This document shows, piece after piece, positions 25,268 through 34,581 of a stretch of 64,000 nucleotides of DNA; within the stretch, counting starts at the first letter, position 1; the number at the start of each line of letters is the position of its first letter. Made by a program: the position numbers and the translations under genes. Below the pieces are notes generated by a model. It made no database searches, was not told the origin of the DNA, and was given only the letters and a program-made list of their open reading frames with translations. Origin of the DNA: Planctomycetaceae bacterium (GTDB taxonomy: Bacteria > Planctomycetota > Planctomycetia > Pirellulales > Pirellulaceae); assembly GCA_016794985.1 (NCBI GenBank), contig JAEUIQ010000043.1:62001-126000 (forward strand), in the 5' to 3' direction.

Positions 25268-25759
25268 ATGTCCAAGAAACTACTTTTACTCGCCTTGGCC
25301 CTCGTATTGAGCTTGAGCGGCGTAGCTTCGGCTCAAGAACCCGCTCAAGATGTGCCATGCTTCGAACGCGGTGCGTTCCCCAGTCGCCGTAGCACCGTGG
25401 TCAACGCGCTGCGCGATCAATACCACCCTAGCCCATTCTACGCTTACGGTCGCGGCGGGATCACCGCAACCCGTGAGCACCATTGGAACTACCAACAATC
25501 GCAATCGTACGCTTGGCACGGCGACTACAGCTATTGGAAGTACGGCACACCGACGGCTGTGGTGGTTCCACCGACCGCCGCTTTCATGAGCGATTACCAA
25601 TGGGGCGTTGGCAACACAACCAGCTTGCCTATTCACCACCAATTCCAACACCAATCGCATGGCATGGTTGGTGGTCAGGCCGGTGGCGCCCATGCGACGC
25701 CCTATTGGCCGCATCACACCCGCCAGTTCGGACTCTACGGCGTCCGAGCCCCGTGGTAA
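25268..25759 (+). CDS. Secreted His/Tyr/Trp-rich hypothetical protein
   Basis: A 163-residue exported protein, same length and style as the gene before it. The signal peptide is MSKKLLLLALALVLSLSGV with cleavage after ASA. The mature chain is unusually rich in aromatic residues and His (REHHWNYQQSQSYAWHGDYS, IHHQFQHQSH) with Gly between, and ends with HHTRQFGLYGVRAPW. No domain is recognised. An AGAAGAGA stretch shortly before the ATG can serve as ribosome binding site. A strong terminator follows 35 bases after the stop. Confidence 0.78.
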   Translation: MSKKLLLLALALVLSLSGVASAQEPAQDVPCFERGAFPSRRSTVVNALRDQYHPSPFYAYGRGGITATREHHWNYQQSQSYAWHGDYSYWKYGTPTAVVVPPTAAFMSDYQWGVGNTTSLPIHHQFQHQSHGMVGGQAGGAHATPYWPHHTRQFGLYGVRAPW

Positions 25760-25793
25760 GAACCGCGCCAGTAAAACTCCACTTCCATTCCCC

Positions 25794-25825
25794 AAACGAC
25801 CAACCCAAACGGTTGGTCGTTTTTG
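25794..25825 (+). terminator. Intrinsic terminator of the secreted-protein pair
   Basis: A perfect 12-bp stem: AAACGACCAACC (25794-25805) pairs with GGTTGGTCGTTT (25811-25822) around the loop CAAAC, and runs into a T tract (TTTTT to 25824). This is a textbook rho-independent terminator downstream of the two plus-strand secreted-protein genes. Confidence 0.92.
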
Positions 25826-26762
25826 TTGATGGAGGACGCACGAGTTGAGTTGTTGACGTTCCGATTCCCTCAGTCCGAACCAACATAGTCGATATCCCTG
25901 GCCCATCAGCGACGACAGGCGGTTCGCAGTCCGAGCGAAATTCCAGGTCCAAGCTTTTTAGTCAAACGCCGCGCCAACGGAGCATTTCATCGTGGTGTTT
26001 GATCTTGGTCTTCGATTCCGTCGAGACGTTCCCTGTCGAATTTCTCCCGCTCCCCAAAAATGTCGATGGAAACGTTTGTTCGCCTTGCGGCTCCACCATT
26101 TGCGTCTGGTGTCGTACCCGTTTCCGCGATTCGAAATCGATTCCCGAGCGTGCTAAGCACTTGATGCAAACGTCATCGAAATCAGGATGTTCGCCAGAGC
26201 AGAAATTGCTGACTTGGTCGTTCCGTTCGTTGCGGCTTGACGTCGGAATAGGAATCTCTCGTCCGACAAGCGAATCGGCAGCAACGTTTGGATCTGCTCC
26301 GTCTCATCCAATGGCGCCTTCTGAATCGTATTCAAAACCGACTGCAAGCGCAGGCAATGCAGGCACAAGTCTGATTTAGTGTTTCTCACGCTTTGCTCCC
26401 GACGGCGCGATGCAAGAGTGATCGCAAAAATGTTCGATCGTTGCCAGAACTGGTGTTGTTGCCTTTCGAATTCGAACCGTGGTCGTTGGCGGGAACGCTC
26501 GCCGACTCAGCCTGCGAGTGTCGCCGAAAAAACAAAACTCAAGGAGCGATTTGACGGGTTTCGCCCGCTCCAGAATTGGGACATTAAGAACCTGTCTTCA
26601 CATACTTCTCGCCGCCAGAACAAGTGCCGCGGCGACCGAATTGTCGGCGTTTCCGGTGCCAAATCGCGATTTTCTCTGTAAGGTTCGTTATATTGGCCCG
26701 TGTAGCTTGGCGAGCGGATCGTGCCCGCTAAACTCCCCTGACCCGCAAGTGTTAGACGCAAA
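25826..26762. other. Long stretch without a confident gene
   Basis: Nearly 940 bases between the terminator and the sigma factor. Several ORFs of 60-126 codons exist on both strands but none shows a known family. On the minus strand two partly overlapping frames (26153-26389 and a frame running 25990-26200) read like one damaged gene, each with a Cys pair (CLHC, CIKC). The last 150 bases before 26763 should hold the sigma factor promoter. Confidence 0.5.
26153..26389 (-). CDS. Small ORF, possibly broken gene
   Basis: A 78-codon ORF with a GTG start and a good ribosome binding site (GGGAG seven bases upstream). The product begins MRNTKSDLCLHCLRLQ, followed by a charged helical stretch. Past its stop, a second minus-strand frame that overlaps its 3' end continues with VCIKCLARSGIDFESRKR, so a frameshift may have split a longer protein. 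No family is recognised and it could be spurious. Confidence 0.25.
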   Translation of the reverse strand: MRNTKSDLCLHCLRLQSVLNTIQKAPLDETEQIQTLLPIRLSDERFLFRRQAATNGTTKSAISALANILISMTFASSA

Positions 26763-27374
26763 ATGACGATGGACCCCGAAACTCGATCCAGCCTGTTGGT
26801 CCAGTTGGCCGCGGGCGGTGCTAACCAGCAAGCCTGGTTCGAGTTCGTCAATCTCTACCAACCGGTCATCTTCAACTATGCTCGGCGATTGGGGTTACAG
26901 GACGCGGACGCCCAAGACTTGGTTCAAGTGGTTTTGACGAAAGTGGCCGACAAAGCCAAAACCTGGGATGCGAACCAAAATCGAGGCTCCTTTCGCGGCT
27001 GGTTGTCGGTGATCGTTCGGCATTTGGCCATTGATCATTTTCGCTCGCAAAAGATCCGTCCGCAGCACTTGCCGGATGCAGACTTATTGCCCGAGGCCAC
27101 GGAATCCTTTGAGTTGGAGCATCGTCGCAGTCTGTTTCGGTGGGCGATTGATCGCGTGAGTCATGAAACCAGTGACAAAACTTGGCAGGCGTTCTTGTGT
27201 ACTGCGGTGCAGAATCGTCCGGCGGTCGAAGTCGCGGCGCATTTAGGGATGTCCGTCGGGGCCGTCTATGTGGCTCGAAGTCGTATCATCGCCAGGATTC
27301 GCGCCTTGGTAGCGAGCTCCGAGTTCGATTCGCTGACTATCTCCCGTTTTCTCGGGGAGCAGAACCGCTCATGA
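26763..27374 (+). CDS. ECF RNA polymerase sigma factor
   Basis: A 203-residue extracytoplasmic-function sigma factor. Region 2 is seen in FVNLYQPVIFNYARRLGLQDADAQDLVQ and the promoter-melting part RGSFRGWLSVIVRHLAIDHFRS; region 4 is the helix-turn-helix AVEVAAHLGMSVGAVYVARSRIIARI. Its TGA overlaps the ATG of a kinase carrying a zinc-finger anti-sigma-like motif, so it belongs to the planctomycete ECF factors coupled to Ser/Thr kinases. Phosphorylation by the kinase or release from its N-terminal region would control it. Confidence 0.93.
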   Translation: MTMDPETRSSLLVQLAAGGANQQAWFEFVNLYQPVIFNYARRLGLQDADAQDLVQVVLTKVADKAKTWDANQNRGSFRGWLSVIVRHLAIDHFRSQKIRPQHLPDADLLPEATESFELEHRRSLFRWAIDRVSHETSDKTWQAFLCTAVQNRPAVEVAAHLGMSVGAVYVARSRIIARIRALVASSEFDSLTISRFLGEQNRS

Positions 27375-28981
27375 AACTCCATCTTTGTTTGGAATTGCCC
27401 ACGCTGCAATCATTATTGGATCAATCGCTGCCTGCCAAGGAAACCTTCGCGTGCGAGTCGCATTTGGAAGTTTGTCCGCGCTGTCGGAAGCGGCTGGAGG
27501 AGCTGGCTGGCGAGGCACCGTGGTGGCAGGAGACGGTCTCGGTGTTGGCCGAGACGGGCGCGATGGCAGCCACGCCACTCGATTTTGGTTCAACGAGCGA
27601 CTGGAGCCCGGCTTCGGAAGTTGCCAGTAAATCGGTCATGCTTAGTCAAGTCCGACAGCTGCTAGATGCTCCGGTGCATCCCGAGATGTTGGGGCGATTG
27701 GCGGGCTACGACATCGAAAGCTTGCTGGGGCAAGGTGGCTTCGGCGTGGTCTTTCGCGCGTTTGATCGAGAGCTCAATCGGCCGGTAGCCATCAAAGTTT
27801 TAGCACCCCATTTGGCGACGGTCGGGACGGCGCGGCGTCGCTTTGTTCGTGAGGCGCAGGCGGCCGCAGCGGTGACTCATCCAAATGTTGTGCCAATCCA
27901 TGCGGTATCGACGGATTCCGCTTACCCATTCTTGGTCATGAGCTACGTGCCAGGTCGTTCCTTGCAGGAACAAGTTCGGCAAAATGGCCCCTTAGAACCC
28001 AAAGCGATCGCCAGGATTGGTCAGCAAGTCGCCGCGGGATTGGCCGCCGCTCATCGCCAAGGCCTCGTTCATCGCGATATCAAACCAGCCAACATTCTCT
28101 TGGAGAATGGACTTGACCGCGCGTTGATCACCGACTTCGGGCTCGCGCGGGCATCCGATGATGCGATCTCGCAAACGGGCTGGTTAGCTGGGACACCCCA
28201 CTACATGTCACCCGAACAAGCGTCGAGCGGCGAGTTGGATGGCCGCAGTGATTTGTTCAGTTTGGGCTGCGTGCTGTATTTCATGGCCACCGGCCGGGAA
28301 CCTTTCCGCGGAACACAACCATTGGCGATCTTGAATCAGATCGCTAATCAAAAACCCAGTCCCGTGCGTTCCGTCAATTCGGATATCCCGCAAGTCTTGG
28401 CTCAAGTGATCGAACGCTTGCTCGAAAAGAAACCGGCGGATCGCTTTCAGTCAGCCGCCGAATTGAGCGATTTCTTAGAGCAGTACTTGGCCTATTTGCA
28501 TCAGCCGGAGATACGGCGTCAACCGCAAGTTCCTCGGAAAGCGTCAGCAACGAAGTTGGCGTCCATACTCTGGTTAGGCAGCGCGGTGATGGTGCTGAGT
28601 GCCGTTGGCGTTTTCGCTACGTCCTTGTGGACGTCGGGAAATTCATCCAGGTCCGATGGATCCCGGATCCTGGACTCAGGGTCGAAGCTCGATCGATTCG
28701 TTCCATTCAATCGTGATTCGAAATCCGATCCTCTACCGCAATCTAGGGAGTCGCATCGGGCGTTGTTGGCCGATTCGGATCGGGACCGGCAGCAATTGGA
28801 GCATGGTTTGACGCAACTGGATCGCGATCTGACCAGCATCGAACAACATTGGCGTGTCAACAGCCCAACCGAATTCGATGTGAACCGAGGGTGGCAATCC
28901 GAAGATCTTTCCGAGCAGTTCCTGAAACTGCAGCGTTCTGTTCGCGAGTTGGAAATGGAGGCTGCCAATGAAAAATTTTGA
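27371..28981 (+). CDS. Membrane Ser/Thr protein kinase with N-terminal zinc-finger anti-sigma-like motif
   Basis: A 536-residue Hanks-type kinase. Residues 1-50 carry HxxxCxxC (H31, C35, C38; SHLEVCPRC), the motif of zinc anti-sigma domains. The kinase domain spans about 113-372: Gly loop LGQGGFGVVF, ATP Lys K142, HRD at 234-236 (VHRDIKPANILL), DFG at 255-257 and the PEQ of MSPEQA. One membrane helix follows (about 396-418), then an extracellular region with a long charged coiled-coil-like helix. I start at 27371 (ATGA overlap with the sigma gene) and not at 27182, which is inside that gene. It probably senses an envelope signal and releases or phosphorylates the sigma factor. Its end overlaps the longest form of the next gene. 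Confidence 0.92.
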   Translation: MKLHLCLELPTLQSLLDQSLPAKETFACESHLEVCPRCRKRLEELAGEAPWWQETVSVLAETGAMAATPLDFGSTSDWSPASEVASKSVMLSQVRQLLDAPVHPEMLGRLAGYDIESLLGQGGFGVVFRAFDRELNRPVAIKVLAPHLATVGTARRRFVREAQAAAAVTHPNVVPIHAVSTDSAYPFLVMSYVPGRSLQEQVRQNGPLEPKAIARIGQQVAAGLAAAHRQGLVHRDIKPANILLENGLDRALITDFGLARASDDAISQTGWLAGTPHYMSPEQASSGELDGRSDLFSLGCVLYFMATGREPFRGTQPLAILNQIANQKPSPVRSVNSDIPQVLAQVIERLLEKKPADRFQSAAELSDFLEQYLAYLHQPEIRRQPQVPRKASATKLASILWLGSAVMVLSAVGVFATSLWTSGNSSRSDGSRILDSGSKLDRFVPFNRDSKSDPLPQSRESHRALLADSDRDRQQLEHGLTQLDRDLTSIEQHWRVNSPTEFDVNRGWQSEDLSEQFLKLQRSVRELEMEAANEKF

Positions 28982-29039
28982 TGTCCAACAACCGGTCACT
29001 AAGACCACAAATGTTCCGTTCTTTACCCAAGGAGAAGTT

Positions 29040-30731
29040 ATGTCCAAGTACTTGATCGCAGGACTTTTGGCCCTGTGCTTGCTCGTGTGGGGTGCCCAAC
29101 AAGGGTTTTCGCAATGGCGTCTGATTTCACCAGGCCGATTCACATCGACGAGTCATCCGAGCCCCGGAATGTCAACAAGATGGCCGGCCACCGGACTCGC
29201 TCCGCGGCAACAGGACCCATTAATCCCTGGTGGTTCGATCGCATACGGCAGCAGCCTTGACCAAAACCCGACGGCATCGACCCAAGTTCCTTTTGTTCCA
29301 AACACACAAGAGAATGGCGCGGGGTTGGTTGAACAAGCCGACAGAATGGCGCAGATGCAAGCGTACATGCGGAACATGTTGGGTGGTGGGGATACGGGAA
29401 CGACATCTCCGGAACTTGAACTATACCAACAAATCCAAGCCGCCTTGAGTCGCTACCAAGCGGCCACGGTGGAAAGCGGTGAGCGACCAACCTTGCGAAT
29501 TGAAATATCGGAGTTGTTAGGACGACAATACGATTCGCACATCAAGACTTATGAACAACAAGTTGCCGAGCTTGAGCAGCGGTTGGCCGGCCTGCGTGAA
29601 CAAGTCCAAAAACGCCGGGATGCCAAGAGTCGCTTGGTGGCACTGAAGTTGGAGCTCTTGCTAAGTCAAGCCGAAGGGATCGGTTGGCCAGACGCGTTTC
29701 CAGCGCTGGGACATCCCGGCAGGGTTGTTCGCGGCAACGGAATGATGCCGGCTCAAGCTGGCTTGCCGGGCATGGTGGGGACAGACGGATCATTGCCGCC
29801 GGCCGGATCGATGGCAGGGGCAGATCCTAATTTTCCGATCGGTAACATGCCCTTCAACGCCCAAAATTCGAATAGTCTAAATATCGTAAATTCGGAAGTT
29901 GTCCCAGCATCGCCATCTCAACTGTCCGAGACGAATACCGCACCGATCATTTATGAGTCCAGTCCCGCGCCAGGCACCTACGACGCGCCAGCGAACAATG
30001 CCACCACTGGCTCGCCGGGGCCTGCAGCGGAGTCGCAATACACCCCCAGCGTTGTCAATCCACCCGCGGCTTCTGAATCCGTGCCCGGACTTCCGGAGGC
30101 GATGTTGGATCCGGCCGCTCAAACTCCGGCAGTTGAATACTGGGAATTGCCGAAATCGCAAAACGCCCCGGATGATTCACCCGTTCCAGATGGTTTCGAA
30201 TCCGAGACGACTGCCAAGGCGTTGTTGTTGGCGGTTCACAACTATCATGATGCTTATCAGGAATTTCCGTTTCATTCGCGGGCCAATCAAAGCGATAAAC
30301 TGAATTGGTTGGTGCGAGTTCTTCCCTATTTAGGAATCACGGAATCGTATCACGAGTTCGATTTGAACCAAGCCTGGAACAGCGAGACGAATGTCAAGCT
30401 TATCGATCGCATGCCCAAGATCTTTGGCGAAGGCCGCCAAACACGGTTTCGATGGATCGAGTCCGATGCCCGTCGCATCAGCGAAATCTTGGATGGAACA
30501 AGTAACACGATCGCGTGCATCTACGGCGGGCCACCGGTCTACTGGACTGAGAACCGCCCGCTGTCAACTTTCGAAGCCGTTGAGATCTTTGAAGCGTTAC
30601 CGCCGGACGGAGAATTGGTCGTCGCATTTTATGATGGCTTCGTCCGGAAAATAAAGCCGGAAATCGGAGTCGACGCGTTTCGGGCTTTGTTGACTCCCAG
30701 GGGCGGTGAAGTGGTTCATTTACCTTGGTGA
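29040..30731 (+). CDS. Secreted protein with coiled coil and C-terminal DUF1559-like domain
   Basis: A 563-residue exported protein in the sigma-kinase operon. The ATG at 29040 follows AAGGAGAAGTT and opens a signal peptide (KYLIAGLLALCLLVWGAQQG). Residues about 165-215 form a coiled coil (TYEQQVAELEQRLAGLREQV), 240-380 are a Pro/Ser/Ala-rich linker, and about 385-563 resemble the DUF1559 fold of planctomycete pseudopilins: AKALLLAVHNYHDAYQEFPF, LNWLVRVLPYLGI, DGTSNTIACIYGG, FYDGFVRKI. The N-terminal prepilin motif of DUF1559 proteins is absent; a signal peptide replaces it. It may be the target or signal input of the sigma-kinase pair. Confidence 0.82.
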   Translation: MSKYLIAGLLALCLLVWGAQQGFSQWRLISPGRFTSTSHPSPGMSTRWPATGLAPRQQDPLIPGGSIAYGSSLDQNPTASTQVPFVPNTQENGAGLVEQADRMAQMQAYMRNMLGGGDTGTTSPELELYQQIQAALSRYQAATVESGERPTLRIEISELLGRQYDSHIKTYEQQVAELEQRLAGLREQVQKRRDAKSRLVALKLELLLSQAEGIGWPDAFPALGHPGRVVRGNGMMPAQAGLPGMVGTDGSLPPAGSMAGADPNFPIGNMPFNAQNSNSLNIVNSEVVPASPSQLSETNTAPIIYESSPAPGTYDAPANNATTGSPGPAAESQYTPSVVNPPAASESVPGLPEAMLDPAAQTPAVEYWELPKSQNAPDDSPVPDGFESETTAKALLLAVHNYHDAYQEFPFHSRANQSDKLNWLVRVLPYLGITESYHEFDLNQAWNSETNVKLIDRMPKIFGEGRQTRFRWIESDARRISEILDGTSNTIACIYGGPPVYWTENRPLSTFEAVEIFEALPPDGELVVAFYDGFVRKIKPEIGVDAFRALLTPRGGEVVHLPW

Positions 30732-30998
30732 TCACGTTGCTAGGCAATGTCGGGCCGGCCCTATGCTGTTCGGCAGCGAAGATAATCACCATGCCGTTCC
30801 AATCATGCCGTGTGTCGTGTACGGCAAGGTAGTGAACCATCTTGGTTGTGAACGCTCCGCAATTGTGTCGGCCTTCCAGTCCTTTTTCGGACGAGATGTC
30901 ACTCCAACTGGTGGCTGGCGAATACTGGGTCAGGTTGTTTTGGCCCTTGCTCGCTTGTGCACGTTGGAAAAATGCTTCCCAGCATTTCGCATAGGAGT

Positions 30999-32315
30999 TT
31001 AACGTGGATCCAGTCGCCGTTCCCAACCGACCGGTTGGGTCCACGCCTGCTCGAATTGGTTGGCCAGCGACGGGTTGGGGTGAGGTCGAGTGCTTGTCAC
31101 GATGGCGCGAACATACAATTCGTTGCCACTCAAGCGGTAACTGGGACTCGGACCACCCTCCGACTTAAACACCGTGCCGATCTTGGGACAATAACGTTCC
31201 TTTACAGATAGTGTGCGGCCCTCGGCGTCGGTAGCGGCTGGCCAGGTGCGATCGTAATCAACGGGCGTGCCTACGAATTGGGTTGTGAACTCCACGCCGG
31301 GCTGCGGTTCGATTTCCAACTTCAACTCGTTGGATTCTCGATCGAAACGCACGTCTCGCAAGACGACCCCGCTTGATGCGTAAAAGTCACCGCTGTGAAT
31401 CGCCGTCAGCAGCTGTTCGGCCTCCAGCTTCTCGGCACGCACCACGATCCAACCGCGGCCGGGTGTGGCGCCTCTGATTCCGTGATAGTTGTGACTGTCG
31501 TCGGTTCCCAATCCGAACAACGGTGGACTGGCGAATCGATCGATTCGGAGCGTATTTGCAATATCCCAAAACAGTTCCAAGCCAGGGCGAAGCTCATCGC
31601 CCTCCTGGTTCACCGCGGGATGGCCATTGTAAATTTCGAAAAAACGTTCTTCGGCCACAAACGCCAGATCTTCGGGAGTGATCGCCCACCCGAAATTTGG
31701 ATGGTTCAAGTGAACAAGAATCTGGCGACCGCTACTACGGGCCTGCTCGGCGACGGCGCGAACATTGTTGGCGATGGCCTCACGCACCGTCTCGCCGCGC
31801 GCGGGGGCTAGAACTTCGGTGACGTTGGTCGCGTTCAAATGGATTGGCAGGCGGCCGACCGCGTCGGAAATCTCTTCGCCGGGGATCAGCAAGAACCGCC
31901 CGTCTTGCTCTAATTGCGAACGAAATTCGACAAGAGGTCGCAAAGCGACTTCATGTTGTTCGGTGCCCGGCTCGCCACGCTCTTGGACCCATTGGCGACC
32001 AAACTTCGCCACATATTTGTTCAATACTTCCGGTCCGCCACGTCGCACGATTTCCGACTGCTTCATCCAACGAACTTCAGTGCCCAACACGTTGTGGTCG
32101 GTCAGCGCCAAGAAGTGGTAATCATGTTGACGATACCAGTCACCGATCATTTCAGGAAAATCGTCTCCATCGCTCCACAGCGAATGGGTGTGCAGATTGC
32201 CTTTGTACCACTGCGAGCGGCTCGAGTCTTGTGCGAGAGTAATTGGGATGAACCACCAGCCACTCGCCAGCGTACCCAGTAATAACCACAGGCCAAACTT
32301 ACGGAGTCGGGGCAT
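30999..32315 (-). CDS. Exported PHP-domain metal-dependent phosphoesterase-like protein
   Basis: A 438-residue protein with a signal sequence (RKFGLWLLLGTLASGWWF...LAQD) and a PHP-type metal-binding domain: GNLHTHSLWSDGD, FLALTDHNV, GEEISDAVGRLPIHLNA, HPN, EIYNGH and GLGTDDSHNYHG supply the usual His/Asp ligands. PHP proteins hydrolyse phosphoesters; the exported planctomycete members have no proven substrate. Start at 32315 is preferred, as the longer frame (32384) has a cysteine-rich N-terminus within the sulfatase gene; the two genes then overlap by 17 bases and are likely coupled. The C-terminal ~130 residues form a beta-rich domain. Confidence 0.88.
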   Translation of the reverse strand: MPRLRKFGLWLLLGTLASGWWFIPITLAQDSSRSQWYKGNLHTHSLWSDGDDFPEMIGDWYRQHDYHFLALTDHNVLGTEVRWMKQSEIVRRGGPEVLNKYVAKFGRQWVQERGEPGTEQHEVALRPLVEFRSQLEQDGRFLLIPGEEISDAVGRLPIHLNATNVTEVLAPARGETVREAIANNVRAVAEQARSSGRQILVHLNHPNFGWAITPEDLAFVAEERFFEIYNGHPAVNQEGDELRPGLELFWDIANTLRIDRFASPPLFGLGTDDSHNYHGIRGATPGRGWIVVRAEKLEAEQLLTAIHSGDFYASSGVVLRDVRFDRESNELKLEIEPQPGVEFTTQFVGTPVDYDRTWPAATDAEGRTLSVKERYCPKIGTVFKSEGGPSPSYRLSGNELYVRAIVTSTRPHPNPSLANQFEQAWTQPVGWERRLDPR

Positions 32316-34581
32316 TGGGATAAACCTCCAATTCTTGCAAAATGGGCACCAGTGCTTCGGCCCATCTTTGATAACCGGCTTCATTCAAGTGCAACAAATC
32401 CGGCATGATGTCTCGCGAGAGGGTGCCATCTTCTTGCAAAAAGATTCCCGACAAATCGCGATAGAACACGGTTTCGTCATCGGCAAATGTGCTCAGGTAT
32501 TGATTGATTGCCACATTATTCAGACGCATCGGATCGAACGGAGTTTCGCCACGCGGAAACACGCCCAACAACACAATCTTGGTGTCTGGCGAGTGCTGTC
32601 GCACGTTCGTGATGATTTCGCGGACTCCTGCCGCCGTTTCTTCGGGAGCTTGCATCCGGTGGCCGGTATTGTTGGTGCCAATCATGATCACGGCGGCCCG
32701 CGGTTTGCTAATTCCCATTTGCCCGCGTTTCAGACGCCACAGGACATGCTCGGTTCGATCGCCGCTGAAGCCCAAGTTCAACGCCGGCGCATGGGCAAAA
32801 TACTTGTCCCACATGGCTTTGCCGGCTCCTTCCCAGCCTTGCGTGATCGAGTCGCCGATGAAGACCAGTTCATGGGCTTGTTGTTTGCCTTGTGCGGTCT
32901 TTTCACGATCGCGTTGCTTCCACCAGGCCTCATCGCCGCGCGTCACCGGGATGACCGCCGAGTTGACCTGATAGAACTTGCGGAGATCACGGTAACGTTG
33001 TTGCAGGCCTTTCAGAATCGCTTGGTACTGTGGGTCGTCGTGAACGCTGTTCATTTCTTGAGGATCGTGTTCCAAGTCAAACAGGTTCCATTCGTTGGTG
33101 CGTTGGAAAAACATGAGCTTGTATCGATCGGTGCGCACCCCGTCGTGAACCGCAACCTCATGCACCGAATCATTTTCGTAATAGGCGTAGTAAATCGCGT
33201 CTCGCCATCCGGCTGGGACGGCGCCTTGAGCCTCGAAAACCGGAAGTAAGCTTCGCCCTTGAACTTGAGCCGGAACTTCGATTCCGGCGGCTTGCAAAAA
33301 TGTCGGCGCATAGTCGATGTTCTGCACCATGGCATTGCTGCGCGAGCCAGCGGGAATCCGACCGGGCCACCGGACGATCAACGGCATGCGCAGCGACTCC
33401 TCGAACATCCAACGCTTGTCGTACCAGCCATGTTCGCCCAAGTAAAAACCTTGGTCAGATGAGTACACTACAATGGTGTTTTCCATCAGGTTGTTCGCGT
33501 CAAGATAGTCCAACACGCGGCCCACGCTATCGTCCACGGCTTGGACGCTTCCCAGATAGTCATGCATGTAGCGTTGATGCTTCCAGGTCAATACATCGTC
33601 CTCGGACAGTTCCCCAGCACGCAGTCGCTGCAGGAAGGCTTCGTTCTCCGGTTGGTAATACGCGTCCCACTCGTCCCGTTGTTCAGGACTCATCCGTTGA
33701 TACTCGCCATTGGGAATGCCATCTCGAAAGTGATCTGGAAACTCGTTGGGACCATGGAACTTGGCATCGTGTCCCCAATAGAAATGCTTGCGCAGCGTCA
33801 TCTCGCTTTCTGCCAACGTTTTTGAGCGGCCCGAATAATCGTCGCGCAAAGTTTCGGGAGCTGGGACCGTGCCCAGTTTGTATTTTCCAAAGTGACGCGG
33901 ATGAGGGGACCAATTTCGGTGCGGGGCTTTGTGTTGACACATCAACAAGAACGGTTTGCTTGGATCCCGTTGGTCCAGCCATTTCAGGGAAGCATCCGTG
34001 ATCAAGTCCGTACAGTAACCGGGGACTCGCTGCTTCGTGCCATCCATCATGATAAAATCTGGATTGTAATAGTGGCCTTGGTCGGGAAGTACTTGCCAAT
34101 AGTCGAAGCCGGTCGGATTGCTTTCAAGGTGCCACTTGCCAATCAAAGCGGTCTGGTAACCGTGCTCTTGCAGGACACGGGGAAAGACCCATTGAGATCC
34201 ATCGAAGCGATCTCCATTGCGCCGAAAGCCGTTCAAGTGACTATGCAGTCCGGTCAAGATACAAGCCCGCGACGGGCCGCAAATGGAATTCGCACAATAC
34301 GAGCGATCGAACACGAGGCCCTGACTGGCCAAGCGATCGAGGTGGGGCGTTTGATTGATTTTGGAGCCGTAGGCTCCGATCGCCTGCAAAGCATGATCGT
34401 CAGAAAAAACGAACACAATGTTTGGACGCCGACCAACGTCTTGGGCGGCTGCCGAATTCTTCCAATATGTTTGATCAATCCCCCAGATCGTCACAAAGAG
34501 CACTAGGCAACGAAGAAGCCGAGATTTATCGAAGCCGGTTGGGAAGTGACAGACGCGACTCCATCGACATCGCTGGGGCAT
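32299..34581 (-). CDS. Sulfatase fused to an SGNH/GDSL hydrolase
   Basis: A 760-residue exported two-domain enzyme. After a signal sequence (LLRCLVLFVTIWG, residues about 22-48) comes a type I sulfatase domain to about 540: PNIVFVFSDDHALQAIGAYG with metal Asp residues, and the formylglycine site C101-G-P-S-R105 in SICGPSRACILTGLHSHL, similar to iduronate-type sulfatases. Residues about 560-755 are an SGNH hydrolase (FIGDSITQGWEG, GFSGDRTEHVLWRLKRG, IGTNN, DLLHLNEAGYQRW) as in carbohydrate acetylesterases. One polypeptide may thus remove both sulfate and acyl groups from a glycan. It is coupled to the PHP gene downstream. Confidence 0.93.
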   Translation of the reverse strand: MPQRCRWSRVCHFPTGFDKSRLLRCLVLFVTIWGIDQTYWKNSAAAQDVGRRPNIVFVFSDDHALQAIGAYGSKINQTPHLDRLASQGLVFDRSYCANSICGPSRACILTGLHSHLNGFRRNGDRFDGSQWVFPRVLQEHGYQTALIGKWHLESNPTGFDYWQVLPDQGHYYNPDFIMMDGTKQRVPGYCTDLITDASLKWLDQRDPSKPFLLMCQHKAPHRNWSPHPRHFGKYKLGTVPAPETLRDDYSGRSKTLAESEMTLRKHFYWGHDAKFHGPNEFPDHFRDGIPNGEYQRMSPEQRDEWDAYYQPENEAFLQRLRAGELSEDDVLTWKHQRYMHDYLGSVQAVDDSVGRVLDYLDANNLMENTIVVYSSDQGFYLGEHGWYDKRWMFEESLRMPLIVRWPGRIPAGSRSNAMVQNIDYAPTFLQAAGIEVPAQVQGRSLLPVFEAQGAVPAGWRDAIYYAYYENDSVHEVAVHDGVRTDRYKLMFFQRTNEWNLFDLEHDPQEMNSVHDDPQYQAILKGLQQRYRDLRKFYQVNSAVIPVTRGDEAWWKQRDREKTAQGKQQAHELVFIGDSITQGWEGAGKAMWDKYFAHAPALNLGFSGDRTEHVLWRLKRGQMGISKPRAAVIMIGTNNTGHRMQAPEETAAGVREIITNVRQHSPDTKIVLLGVFPRGETPFDPMRLNNVAINQYLSTFADDETVFYRDLSGIFLQEDGTLSRDIMPDLLHLNEAGYQRWAEALVPILQELEVYPNAPTP

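Noticed and set aside
25999..26379. 126-codon plus ORF in the 25.8-26.8 kb gap
   Set aside because: No ribosome binding site, unusual codon use and no family; the opposite strand looks more gene-like.
31525..31540. GAATCGATCGATTC palindrome
   Set aside because: Inside the PHP coding sequence; GATCGAT words are common in this DNA, which also lowers trust in the intergenic palindromes.
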